Shown in pieces: positions 1-5,560 of a stretch of DNA of 5,560 bases. Each line of letters begins with the position of its first letter. Position 1 is the stretch's first letter. Origin of the DNA: Hyphomicrobiaceae bacterium UBA4460. Its GTDB lineage: Bacteria; Pseudomonadota; Alphaproteobacteria; Rhizobiales; Methyloligellaceae. The DNA lies in contig DGOS01000073.1 of assembly GCA_002390155.1 (NCBI GenBank), positions 490 to 6,049 on the forward strand, written 5' to 3'. The position numbers and the translations under genes are program-made. A model generated the notes under the pieces. The model did not search any database and was not told the DNA's origin. It worked only from the letters and a program-made list of their open reading frames with translations.

Positions 1-870
1 CATGTCCGAAAGCCCCATGTCGGAGCGCAGCTCCGAGGTAATCGTCGAAGTCATCTGGTGCACGGAGCGATAGGTCTCGACGGTGAACAGGTCGGTGACC
101 TCGACGGAGCCGATGCGCGAGACCCGGCCGAGATCGTTGCGCAAGAGATCCACGATCATCAGGTTCTCGGCCCGCTGCTTCTCGTCCATGGCCAGCCAAG
201 TCTTGAGGCGGGCGTCCTCACGCGGCGTGCGGCCGCGCGGCGCCGTGCCCTTCATGGGCCGCGTCGACATGTGCTGGCCTTCGCGCGCAAAGAACAGCTC
301 CGGCGACAGCGACAAGACCTGAAACTCGGGTGTAGCGATCAGCGCGCTATAGGCGACGCGCTGCTTGCGGCGGAGTGCGGCGTAGAGCGCGGTCGCGCCG
401 CCTTCGACGACGAAGAAGAACTTCTGGGTGAGATTGATCTGGTAGACATCGCCCGCCGCGATGAAGTCCTTCACCGCCTTGAACGCTTCGCCGTACTGCT
501 CGCGCGTCCACGACAGACGCAAGTTTGAGATCTCGGCACTTTCGCCGCCGCCATTCGCCTGAAGCCAGGCGTGGGTCTCACCGTCGGTGAGGATTTGCGG
601 TGCCTTGAACAGCCCAATCCACAGAAGCGGCGTTCGCCGCCCCTCCGGCATCAATTCGCACAGCTTCGGCTCCAGGCAATAGCCCAGCTCGTAGGCGAAA
701 TAGCCGGCGGCGTGCAGACCGCGCGCGATCCCATCCGAAACGGCTTTTAGCGCGTCCTCGACCTCGCCGGGCTCGGAGACCGAAATCACCTCTTCGGGCG
801 CCGTAAACAGCAGGCCGCGCCCGCCGGGCGTCAGGCTGTCGTCAAGAAGCACATATGGCAGAGCAGTCAT
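1..870 (-). CDS. pabB: Aminodeoxychorismate synthase component I (PabB), 3' end cut off by window edge
   Basis: This is a chorismate-utilising enzyme of the anthranilate synthase I / PabB family. With a glutamine amidotransferase partner (PabA) it converts chorismate to 4-amino-4-deoxychorismate, the precursor of p-aminobenzoate, in the cytoplasm. The ATG is at 870-868 and 290 codons run open to the window edge. Visible motifs are GYFAYELGY (residues 56-64), AGDVYQINLTQ (139-149), SLSPELFF (187-194), TRPMKGTAPRG (203-213), AENLMIVDLLRNDLGRV (234-250) and VETYRSVHQMTS (264-275). By family knowledge, Lys207 in RPMKGT matches the catalytic lysine that marks PabB; TrpE has Ala there. Usual PabB length is about 450 residues, so roughly the last third, including the FPGGS-type block, is missing, and a C-terminal PabC fusion cannot be excluded. 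No strong Shine-Dalgarno site precedes the ATG. The gene lies 95 bp downstream of fhcC on the same strand; a role in supplying pABA for H4MPT is inferred from that. Confidence 0.93.
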   Translation of the reverse strand, partial: MTALPYVLLDDSLTPGGRGLLFTAPEEVISVSEPGEVEDALKAVSDGIARGLHAAGYFAYELGYCLEPKLCELMPEGRRTPLLWIGLFKAPQILTDGETHAWLQANGGGESAEISNLRLSWTREQYGEAFKAVKDFIAAGDVYQINLTQKFFFVVEGGATALYAALRRKQRVAYSALIATPEFQVLSLSPELFFAREGQHMSTRPMKGTAPRGRTPREDARLKTWLAMDEKQRAENLMIVDLLRNDLGRVSRIGSVEVTDLFTVETYRSVHQMTSTITSELRSDMGLSDM

Positions 871-899
871 CGCGGAGCGCCGATCAGAAAGCGAAACCA

Positions 900-931
900 A
901 GCATAACGGATATGGGCGGGTGAAGCGTCAA
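900..931 (-). promoter_or_regulatory. Possible weak promoter in the fhcC-pabB spacer
   Basis: Read on the minus strand, the 95-bp spacer (871-965) holds TTGACG at 931-926, a good -35 match. Downstream lies TATGCT at 905-900, a partial -10 match, with a long 20-base gap; CGTTAT gives a 17-base gap but a poorer match. The layout would place a start about 20-25 bases before the pabB ATG. A 5-bp GCCGC/GCGGC stem with a 7-base loop sits at 939-955 but has no T-run on the minus strand, so I do not call a terminator. pabB could be read both from this site and through from fhc. This rests on motif resemblance only. Confidence 0.22.
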
Positions 932-965
932 CATCGAGGCCGCATGAGACGCGGCTCTTTGGCCC

Positions 966-1769
966 TCAGGCGAGGATGAGCATCTCGCCTTTGCCGAGCA
1001 CAGCCATGTCGCCCATGAGGCGCCGCGCGCGGGCGCCCAGGCGAATGCGCACGTCTTGCTCGCGCAGCCATTTCTCCAAGATACGAAGATAGTCGAACTC
1101 CATGACGCCGCTGTCGACATAGGTGGGCAGGAGATTGCGCGGCTTCTCGGTGAAGATGAGGCTGCCGCGCCGGTTGCCGTAGCCCGCATAACGGCCCGCG
1201 CCGCCTTTCAGAACCAGCGTACCGGCGATCATGCGCCCCCCGGCATAGTCGCCCGCCTTGCCGCCGACAACGATGAGCCCGCGGCGCAGGCGCTCGCCCA
1301 AAAGATCGCCGGCGTTACGGCCGACAGAGATAAAGCCGCCCTTCATGCCCATGGTCGAGCCAAAGGCAACACCGCCGGCCTGGTCGCCAACGTCGCGGCG
1401 CACTCTGATCTCGCCGCCCGCCATGCTGGCGCCGGTCAGCACGCCCGCACTGCCGTCAACCGCGATTGTGCCACGCTTCATCTGCGCGCCGAGCAGCATC
1501 CCGGCATCGCCCTCGACCGTGACGTCGCCGCCGTTGAGCTTCGCGCCGATATTATCGCAACGGTCGTCGGTGCCGACGAAGCGCAGGTGCTCGGGATCGT
1601 TGCCCTTCACCTTGAAGACGTCGCCCACGGTGAGCTTCTCGCGCGTCGTATTGATCGGCAGCGCTTCGATCTTCTTGCGAGCCAGCTTGGCAAGCCGCTC
1701 CGGCACCAGCGGCGACAGATCGAGACGCTGATCGACTATCCACCTCATATCGAAGACAAGCGCGCTCAC
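966..1769 (-). CDS. fhcC: Formyltransferase/hydrolase complex subunit C (FhcC)
   Basis: This 267-residue protein is the bacterial homologue of formylmethanofuran dehydrogenase subunit C (FmdC/FwdC) and a structural part of the cytoplasmic Fhc complex. From about residue 66 to 205 it has imperfect glycine-rich repeats of about 20 residues, each with a G-D-A-G or G-x-A-G turn followed by a G-rich strand: GDAGMLLG (87-94), GSAGVLTG (106-113), RNAGDLLG (151-158), GKAGDYAGG (170-178) and GGAGRYAGYG (189-198). This is the right-handed beta-helix fold shared with the C-terminal domain of glutamate synthase. The C-terminus (about 222-267) is charged and non-repetitive. The start is GTG at 1769-1767, supported by AAGGAG at 1783-1778; its first bases overlap the fhcD stop (GTGA). 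A later in-frame ATG at 1748 would shorten it by seven residues. Length is normal for the family. By family knowledge the subunit has no catalytic residues of its own and helps hold FhcA and the methanofuran-type cofactor. Confidence 0.93.
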   Translation of the reverse strand: MSALVFDMRWIVDQRLDLSPLVPERLAKLARKKIEALPINTTREKLTVGDVFKVKGNDPEHLRFVGTDDRCDNIGAKLNGGDVTVEGDAGMLLGAQMKRGTIAVDGSAGVLTGASMAGGEIRVRRDVGDQAGGVAFGSTMGMKGGFISVGRNAGDLLGERLRRGLIVVGGKAGDYAGGRMIAGTLVLKGGAGRYAGYGNRRGSLIFTEKPRNLLPTYVDSGVMEFDYLRILEKWLREQDVRIRLGARARRLMGDMAVLGKGEMLILA

Positions 1770-2674
1770 CCGACGATCTCCTTCAGATGGAAGTGATGAG
1801 GGCCGAGATTGCCGCCATAGTTGCCTGCCGTGATGTGCGTGATACCTTCGCGCGCGCCGCCCTTGGCGATGGCGTGAATGCCGGCATGCATCGCCTTGTG
1901 AATGGCGTCCGCCGTGAGCCCATCAATGACGATCTCGAGCACGGCCTCGGTCGTGGGCGGCAATTCGGAATCGGCGTGATGTTTCAGGCCCGGGCTATAG
2001 GCGTGATTGGTGGACGCGATCTGCCCCTTGTACTGCGAGCCGACCTTGGAACCGGAGCGCACGATGCCGCCAGGGAACGGCGTGATGACATCGGGCATTT
2101 CCGCCATGGCTTTTACGGCGCGCGTCGACGCCGCCAAAACAGCGTCGTGCGTTTTGCCGAGTATGAGCAGATTGCCGCCGCCGACGGCTTTCTTCGTGAG
2201 GCCGGTCTTGTCCTCGCAAACGAATTCGCCGCCCATCACGGGAATGCGCCAAAAGCGCCGCCCGCCGACCACCTTGGATACCTGCCAGCCATCGCCGAAG
2301 AAGCGCAAGGATGCGCCAAGCTTCAACGTCTTCTCGCCTTCGAGCCCCGCGAAGCAGGCGGAGCCCGGGCTCGTCAGCACGCATTGTCCGACGCGATTGC
2401 GCAGTTGCGTCTGAAGCTTGCCGGCGTCCATGGTGAAGAGCAGGACAGAAACGCCGGGCCGTCCATCGGGCGTTTCTTTGCGGGGCACCGTGCGCTCGAT
2501 GCCGCCTTCGGCGCCGCAAGCGATCACCGACGTGGCGAAGCCGGTCATGGTGCGCGCGGAAATCATCGCCCACTCGGCCGTGGGCGCCGTGATGATGACC
2601 CGCGTGCCGACCATGGGAAAGGCCTCGGCAAAGGTCTCAACGATATTGATGCCTTTGACTTTCAGCTCTGGCAT
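1766..2674 (-). CDS. fhcD: Formylmethanofuran:tetrahydromethanopterin formyltransferase (FhcD / Ftr)
   Basis: This 302-residue cytoplasmic enzyme moves the formyl group between N5-formyl-H4MPT and the methanofuran analogue. In bacteria the net flow is from formyl-H4MPT onto the carrier, which FhcA then hydrolyses. The start is ATG at 2674-2672, giving MPELKVKGINIVETFAEAFP, the usual Ftr N-terminus. The frame stays open upstream to 2968, but that stretch lies inside fhcA and is unlike Ftr. Family blocks seen are GTRVIITAPTAEWA (23-36), the ACGAEGGIE segment (52-60), TSPGSACFAG (101-110), VMGGEFVCED (146-155), PFPGGIVRSGSKVGS (199-213) and the C-terminal ITAGNYGGNLGPHHFHL (281-297). Length matches archaeal and bacterial Ftr (about 300). 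Only a weak GAG-type ribosome site is present, and the ATG lies one base after the fhcA stop, so translation is probably coupled. No frameshift or missing block is seen. Confidence 0.96.
   Translation of the reverse strand: MPELKVKGINIVETFAEAFPMVGTRVIITAPTAEWAMISARTMTGFATSVIACGAEGGIERTVPRKETPDGRPGVSVLLFTMDAGKLQTQLRNRVGQCVLTSPGSACFAGLEGEKTLKLGASLRFFGDGWQVSKVVGGRRFWRIPVMGGEFVCEDKTGLTKKAVGGGNLLILGKTHDAVLAASTRAVKAMAEMPDVITPFPGGIVRSGSKVGSQYKGQIASTNHAYSPGLKHHADSELPPTTEAVLEIVIDGLTADAIHKAMHAGIHAIAKGGAREGITHITAGNYGGNLGPHHFHLKEIVG
1778..1783 (-). promoter_or_regulatory. Ribosome binding site of fhcC
   Basis: AAGGAG lies on the minus strand 8 bases before the GTG at 1769, inside the last codons of fhcD. 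It decides the GTG start over the in-frame ATG at 1748, and the four-base overlap with fhcD suggests translational coupling. Confidence 0.6.
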
Positions 2675-2675
2675 G

Positions 2676-4310
2676 TCAGCTCGAACACGGAATCGTCGCG
2701 AACCTGTCGGGACGATGGATTGCATTGGACACGCCGAACCAGGACGGGTCGGCGTCGTAGTAACGGTCGTAGAACGCGGCCACGCGCTTTTCGATCTGCC
2801 GGTCAAAGCCGGGGTCGACGTGATAGCAGCGGCCCCAGGTGACGCGCACCACGTTGCCTTTGCGAACCACGAGATTGCCGGACTTGAACACGAGATCGGC
2901 GGCGGAGAACATCTTCGTCTTGTTCTTGCGCTCGGTGTAAACGGCGACATCGGCGACCGCGCCCACACCCAAATGACCGCGGTCCGCCAAGCCCATAAGC
3001 TTGGCTGGCGCGGCGCGGGTGATGATCGCCAGCTCCGACAAGGTCAGCTCGCGCGAGATGCCCGCAAGGTTCGACACCTGACGGGACGCTTCCGGCAGAC
3101 CGTCGAGCCAGCGGGCGCGCTCGTCCTTGTCCATCAGCAGATGGAAGATCTCCGGATAGCGCACGAAGAGCGCGCCGTTCGGATGGTCCGTGGAGAACAG
3201 CACCCGCCACGGATCCTCGGCCAAGAGGAAGATCTCCAACCCGATGGCCCATTGCAGCGCGTTGACGAAACTCTTGGGCTTGTAGTTGTACGGCACGACG
3301 CCCGTGCCGTTGCCCTCGCCTTGGTTGAGCCCCCACTTCTTCGGGCTGGCCGCACGGCGTCCGTCGAACTGGCGTAAGATATCGCCGGAGATGGTGACGG
3401 TCTGGCCGAACATCACCTGGCCGACATCGACGGTTGCGTTCTTGTGCTTGTTGACCGCCTCCATGAGCGTCGCGGCGCCCGACGAGAAGCCTTTGTCGCC
3501 TTCGTTGCCGTAACCGTAGAACTGGATATGCGCGAAGTGGATGGGGCGCCCTTGGGTCGCTTCCAACGTCGCGACCGCAGTCTCCACATTACCGGCGATA
3601 CCGAGATTGTTGCAGTGGACATGCGGCGGATGCGGCACGCCGAGATCTTCGACGGCGCCTTGCATCGCTTCGACAATGCCGCGCGACGTGACGCCGTAAT
3701 CCGGCACCTCTTCATCGAGATCGAAGGTGCGCGCGTTAAACTTGAAGGCTTCGGAACCGCCCGCGTTGATGACCTTCAGCCCGATCGCCTTGGAGTGGGC
3801 AAGCGTCCACGAGACATAGTCCTTCAACTCGTCACTCTTGACGTCGCCTTTGCGCAGGAGATTGAGCGTATAGTCGTCATTGCCGAGGATGACGAGACCG
3901 GCCACGTCGATGATCGGAATCGCGGCGAGCTCGGCTTGCGCCTCGATGGCGTGGGTCGGGATCATCGCCGGCTCGATCACCGTGGTGTACCCCATCTCCG
4001 CATAACGGACGCCGGTGGCGTAAGAACCCCAGGCGGCGGGTGACGGCAGGATCGGCTGTCCGCCCTCGGCTGCAAGCAGCGGCAGCTCCGGCATCAATTG
4101 GCGCCCGAGCGTCACGTTGGTGCCCGCAATGTGCGAATGCACGTCGACCGCGCCCGCCATGACGATCTTGCCGCTGACGTCGTGCACCTCGTCGGGCTTG
4201 CGCACGTCCGCATTGTCGACGATGCGGCCGTTCTCGATGAACAGATCGCCAACTGCGTCGCGATTGTGCGCAGGATCGATGATGCGGCCGCCTTTGAGCT
4301 GAATGAGCAT
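2676..4310 (-). CDS. fhcA: Formyltransferase/hydrolase complex subunit A (FhcA), zinc amidohydrolase
   Basis: This 544-residue protein is the hydrolytic subunit, homologous to FmdA/FwdA of formylmethanofuran dehydrogenase and a member of the amidohydrolase superfamily. It releases formate from the formylated methanofuran analogue. Metal-site candidates are visible in superfamily order: His58 and His60 in VDVHSH, Lys179 in IGLKV (the position carboxylated in archaeal FwdA), His230 and His232 in PHVHCNN, His258 and His261 in HFAHIQFYGYG, and Asp375 in STDHPNG. The set looks complete, so the enzyme should be active. The N-terminus (GGRIIDPAHN, then DLFIENGRIVD) and the C-terminal GHLGVGAVADVAVY segment form the beta-sandwich typical of these hydrolases. 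The ATG at 4310-4308 overlaps the fhcB stop by one base (TAATG), with GAGGG at 4322-4318 as ribosome site. Length is usual for FhcA. Assignment of individual residues is by motif, not alignment. Confidence 0.96.
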   Translation of the reverse strand: MLIQLKGGRIIDPAHNRDAVGDLFIENGRIVDNADVRKPDEVHDVSGKIVMAGAVDVHSHIAGTNVTLGRQLMPELPLLAAEGGQPILPSPAAWGSYATGVRYAEMGYTTVIEPAMIPTHAIEAQAELAAIPIIDVAGLVILGNDDYTLNLLRKGDVKSDELKDYVSWTLAHSKAIGLKVINAGGSEAFKFNARTFDLDEEVPDYGVTSRGIVEAMQGAVEDLGVPHPPHVHCNNLGIAGNVETAVATLEATQGRPIHFAHIQFYGYGNEGDKGFSSGAATLMEAVNKHKNATVDVGQVMFGQTVTISGDILRQFDGRRAASPKKWGLNQGEGNGTGVVPYNYKPKSFVNALQWAIGLEIFLLAEDPWRVLFSTDHPNGALFVRYPEIFHLLMDKDERARWLDGLPEASRQVSNLAGISRELTLSELAIITRAAPAKLMGLADRGHLGVGAVADVAVYTERKNKTKMFSAADLVFKSGNLVVRKGNVVRVTWGRCYHVDPGFDRQIEKRVAAFYDRYYDADPSWFGVSNAIHRPDRFATIPCSS

Positions 4311-5389
4311 TACGCGGCCCTCGTCTTGCCGATGAGTTTGGAGATGCGGGTTAGCACCTCCGCCACGGTCGGCTTGTTCTTGTTTGCGCGCTTCGCCTTG
4401 ACCACGCCAATGCCGGCAATCGGCGGCAGAAACAGCGCCGCGTCATGGTCCGCGCCTGCGGCACCAACCTCGATAACAACGTCGTCGCGTCCGGCCCCTC
4501 TGACAGGTTTTGACGACACGATGACGGCGGGAATGCCGCGGAATGCGCCCTTGGGTCGTCCGGCGGTTTCTCCGTCCAGCGCGTCGATCCACACCAGCGC
4601 GTCGGCCTCGTCACTCGCGAGCAGACGGTCGGTGTCATACGCCCACATATTGTTCTCCGGCACTTTGCGCGCAAAGCTCGTGCGCACCGGCAGCGCGCAA
4701 GTCCACGTGGCGCACAGATTGACGCCGTCGCCGTTGCCGGGCGCGGCGAGCGACATGGTCGCGGCGCGTGTCGTTTTCACCAAGTGCCGCACCATCTCCA
4801 GCACGGTGTGCATCACCGGCTCTTCCAGTTCGGCTGGGTCGTAGACGAAGACAGCGAAGGCGGACTCGCGCAAGCGCTTGCCCGCCGCGTCGAGCTTCTT
4901 GCGCTGCGCCTTGTCGCGCATCTCGAACAGCCCCTCGCGCGTCGCCGCGGCGAGCAACGCCACGAGCTCCGGCACGGATGTCTTGCCGTTGATCGAGGTC
5001 AGAGGCACGCCCTTCGGCGCCGTTGCCTTGCCGGCGCCGAGCAGCACGGCCTCGCGCTTATTCTTGCCGGGGCGCGGCAGGCCGGGCTTTCCCGGAAACA
5101 GTTTGCTCAAGAGATCGGGATCGCGCTGAAGCGGGTTCTTGCCAATGATGACGATCGTGTCGGCGCGATTCCGCACTTCGCCGAAGCTGGCAGGCGTCGC
5201 GCCGGTCTCGCGCATCACGCGCGCGGCGCAGGCAAGCCCCTCGCCCGCCGCATGATCCACCACGCCGCCAAGCTTCTCGGCGAGCGCGAGCGCGGCGGAG
5301 GCACCATCGATATCGGTGAAGAGGCCGCCAATGACGGGAAGACGAGCGCGCGCAAGCAGCGCTGCGGCACGTTCGAGCGTGCTATCCAA
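4310..5389 (-). CDS. fhcB: Formyltransferase/hydrolase complex subunit B (FhcB), TTG start
   Basis: This 359-residue protein is the bacterial counterpart of the molybdopterin subunit FmdB/FwdB. In Fhc it is thought to be a structural relic without redox chemistry. The N-terminus carries the family pattern ARLPVIGGLFTDIDGASAAL (about residues 15-34), then VVDHAAGEG (43-51), the Rossmann-like TIVIIGKNPLQRDPD (78-92), GNGDGVNLCATWTCALPVRTS (218-238), ADALVWIDAL (262-271) and a basic C-terminus. No N-terminal CxxC-type Fe-S motif is present, and the few cysteines (about 54, 226 and 231) do not form a cluster motif. This fits hydrolysis rather than oxidation. I chose TTG at 5389-5387 because AGGAGG lies five bases upstream. 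A second in-frame TTG at 5458, with a GGAG site, would add 23 residues that do not look like the family. As first gene of the tight fhcBADC block, it probably sets the block's expression. Confidence 0.9.
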   Translation of the reverse strand: MDSTLERAAALLARARLPVIGGLFTDIDGASAALALAEKLGGVVDHAAGEGLACAARVMRETGATPASFGEVRNRADTIVIIGKNPLQRDPDLLSKLFPGKPGLPRPGKNKREAVLLGAGKATAPKGVPLTSINGKTSVPELVALLAAATREGLFEMRDKAQRKKLDAAGKRLRESAFAVFVYDPAELEEPVMHTVLEMVRHLVKTTRAATMSLAAPGNGDGVNLCATWTCALPVRTSFARKVPENNMWAYDTDRLLASDEADALVWIDALDGETAGRPKGAFRGIPAVIVSSKPVRGAGRDDVVIEVGAAGADHDAALFLPPIAGIGVVKAKRANKNKPTVAEVLTRISKLIGKTRAA

Positions 5390-5394
5390 CTCGT

Positions 5395-5400
5395 CCTCCT
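5395..5400 (-). promoter_or_regulatory. Strong ribosome binding site of fhcB deciding a TTG start
   Basis: A perfect AGGAGG on the minus strand lies five bases before TTG at 5389. It is the strongest Shine-Dalgarno match I found in the window and the main reason for choosing this start over the TTG at 5458. A GC-rich hairpin (5401-5418) directly abuts its 5' side. Confidence 0.6.
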
Positions 5401-5418
5401 CGCGAAACTTCCCCCGCG
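5401..5418 (-). other. Hairpin abutting the fhcB ribosome binding site
   Basis: On the minus strand CGCG at 5418-5415 pairs with CGCG at 5404-5401. Three G-U pairs extend the stem to seven pairs around a GAAG loop. It ends exactly where AGGAGG begins and could keep that site single-stranded. In GC-rich DNA such stems also arise by chance. Confidence 0.25.
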
Positions 5419-5479
5419 CACAAATACCGAGGTGACCGGAGACGCGCAAGCGCGGCAATGCGCCTCTCCATAACTAATC

Positions 5480-5500
5480 CGCCTACAGTTTTGCTAGGCG
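5480..5500 (-). other. Inverted repeat just after the upstream gene's stop
   Basis: CGCCTA at 5480-5485 and TAGGCG at 5495-5500 form a perfect 6-bp stem with a 9-base loop, directly next to the TAG stop at 5503-5501. No T-run follows on the minus strand, so it does not read as a classic intrinsic terminator. It may be a 3'-end or leader structure between the upstream gene and fhcB. I found no convincing promoter in the rest of the 111-bp spacer (5390-5500). Confidence 0.35.
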
Positions 5501-5560
5501 CTAGTCTTTCGGCTTGTCGTATTTCATATACGAGAAGCGCATGTCGTCGGCGGGCGTGCC
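5501..5560 (-). CDS. 3' end of an unidentified protein (last 19 codons)
   Basis: On the minus strand an open frame enters from the right edge and ends with TAG at 5503-5501. The 19 visible residues end in MRFSYMKYDKPKD, a charged, aromatic-rich tail. I do not recognise the family from so short a piece. It runs in the same direction as fhcB with 111 bp between its stop and the fhcB TTG, so it could lie in the same operon or be a separate unit. In related organisms this position may hold another H4MPT-pathway gene, but nothing here proves that. The open frame, its position before the hairpin, and the lack of a better explanation for the stretch support calling it coding. Confidence 0.5.
   Translation of the reverse strand, partial: GTPADDMRFSYMKYDKPKD

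Noticed and set aside
58..528. Plus-strand open frame of 156 codons at the left end
   Set aside because: It is antisense to pabB, whose family motifs are read on the minus strand across the same bases.
939..955. GCCGC/GCGGC hairpin after fhcC as a terminator
   Set aside because: The stem is only 5 bp with a 7-base loop and no T-run follows on the minus strand. On the plus strand TCTTT follows, but no gene points that way.
884..1189. Minus-strand 101-codon frame crossing the fhcC-pabB spacer
   Set aside because: Most of it overlaps fhcC in another frame; the translation is Ser/Ala/Arg-rich without any motif, and fhcC has strong family support.
966..1769. Glycine-rich repeats in fhcC as a DNA repeat array
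   Set aside because: The periodicity is at protein level (beta-helix coils) and the DNA copies are too diverged to be a nucleotide repeat.
1787..2842. Long plus-strand open frame (351 codons), along with 2418-3377, 3444-4043, 4098-4844, 4784-5473 and 1056-1796
   Set aside because: All lie antisense to the clear fhc genes, have no recognisable motifs, are rich in Arg, Ala and Gly, and follow the high GC content. They are shadows of the minus-strand genes.
2675..2968. Upstream extension of the fhcD frame to a 400-codon frame
   Set aside because: This part overlaps the C-terminal region of FhcA, is low in complexity and unlike Ftr; the normal Ftr N-terminus begins at the ATG at 2674.

Overview
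This window looks like part of the tetrahydromethanopterin (H4MPT)-linked one-carbon pathway of an aerobic methylotrophic or formaldehyde-oxidising bacterium. All genes lie on the minus strand. In transcription order (right to left) they are: the last 19 codons of an unidentified protein, fhcB, fhcA, fhcD, fhcC, and a pabB gene cut by the left edge. The DNA is GC-rich and contains many long antisense shadow ORFs. The protein sequences and the fhcB-A-D-C order fit an alphaproteobacterium, perhaps a Hyphomicrobiales methylotroph (Hyphomicrobium, Methyloceanibacter or Methylobacterium type). That placement is inference; no taxonomic marker is present.

Layout. 1-870: 5' part (290 codons) of aminodeoxychorismate synthase component I. 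871-965: 95-bp spacer with a possible weak promoter for pabB. 966-5389: the fhcBADC block. It is tightly packed: fhcB and fhcA share one base (TAATG), fhcA and fhcD are one base apart, and fhcD and fhcC overlap by four bases (GTGA). 5390-5500: a leader of about 110 bp with a hairpin just after the upstream stop, a second GC-rich hairpin, and a perfect AGGAGG site five bases before a TTG start. 5501-5560: 3' end of the upstream gene.

How the genes fit together. FhcD moves the formyl group from N5-formyl-H4MPT to a methanofuran analogue. FhcA, a zinc amidohydrolase, hydrolyses the formyl-carrier to formate. FhcB and FhcC are structural relatives of archaeal formylmethanofuran dehydrogenase subunits. 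FhcB shows no cysteine cluster for an Fe-S centre or molybdopterin cofactor, as expected for a hydrolytic rather than redox complex. PabB makes the precursor of p-aminobenzoate, which becomes part of both H4MPT and folate, so its position supplies the pathway's own cofactor.

I see no mobile element, CRISPR array, tRNA or rRNA, and no convincing undescribed system. The most interesting points are the pabB linkage, the non-ATG fhcB start with its structured leader and possible 29-codon upstream ORF, and the unidentified neighbour upstream.
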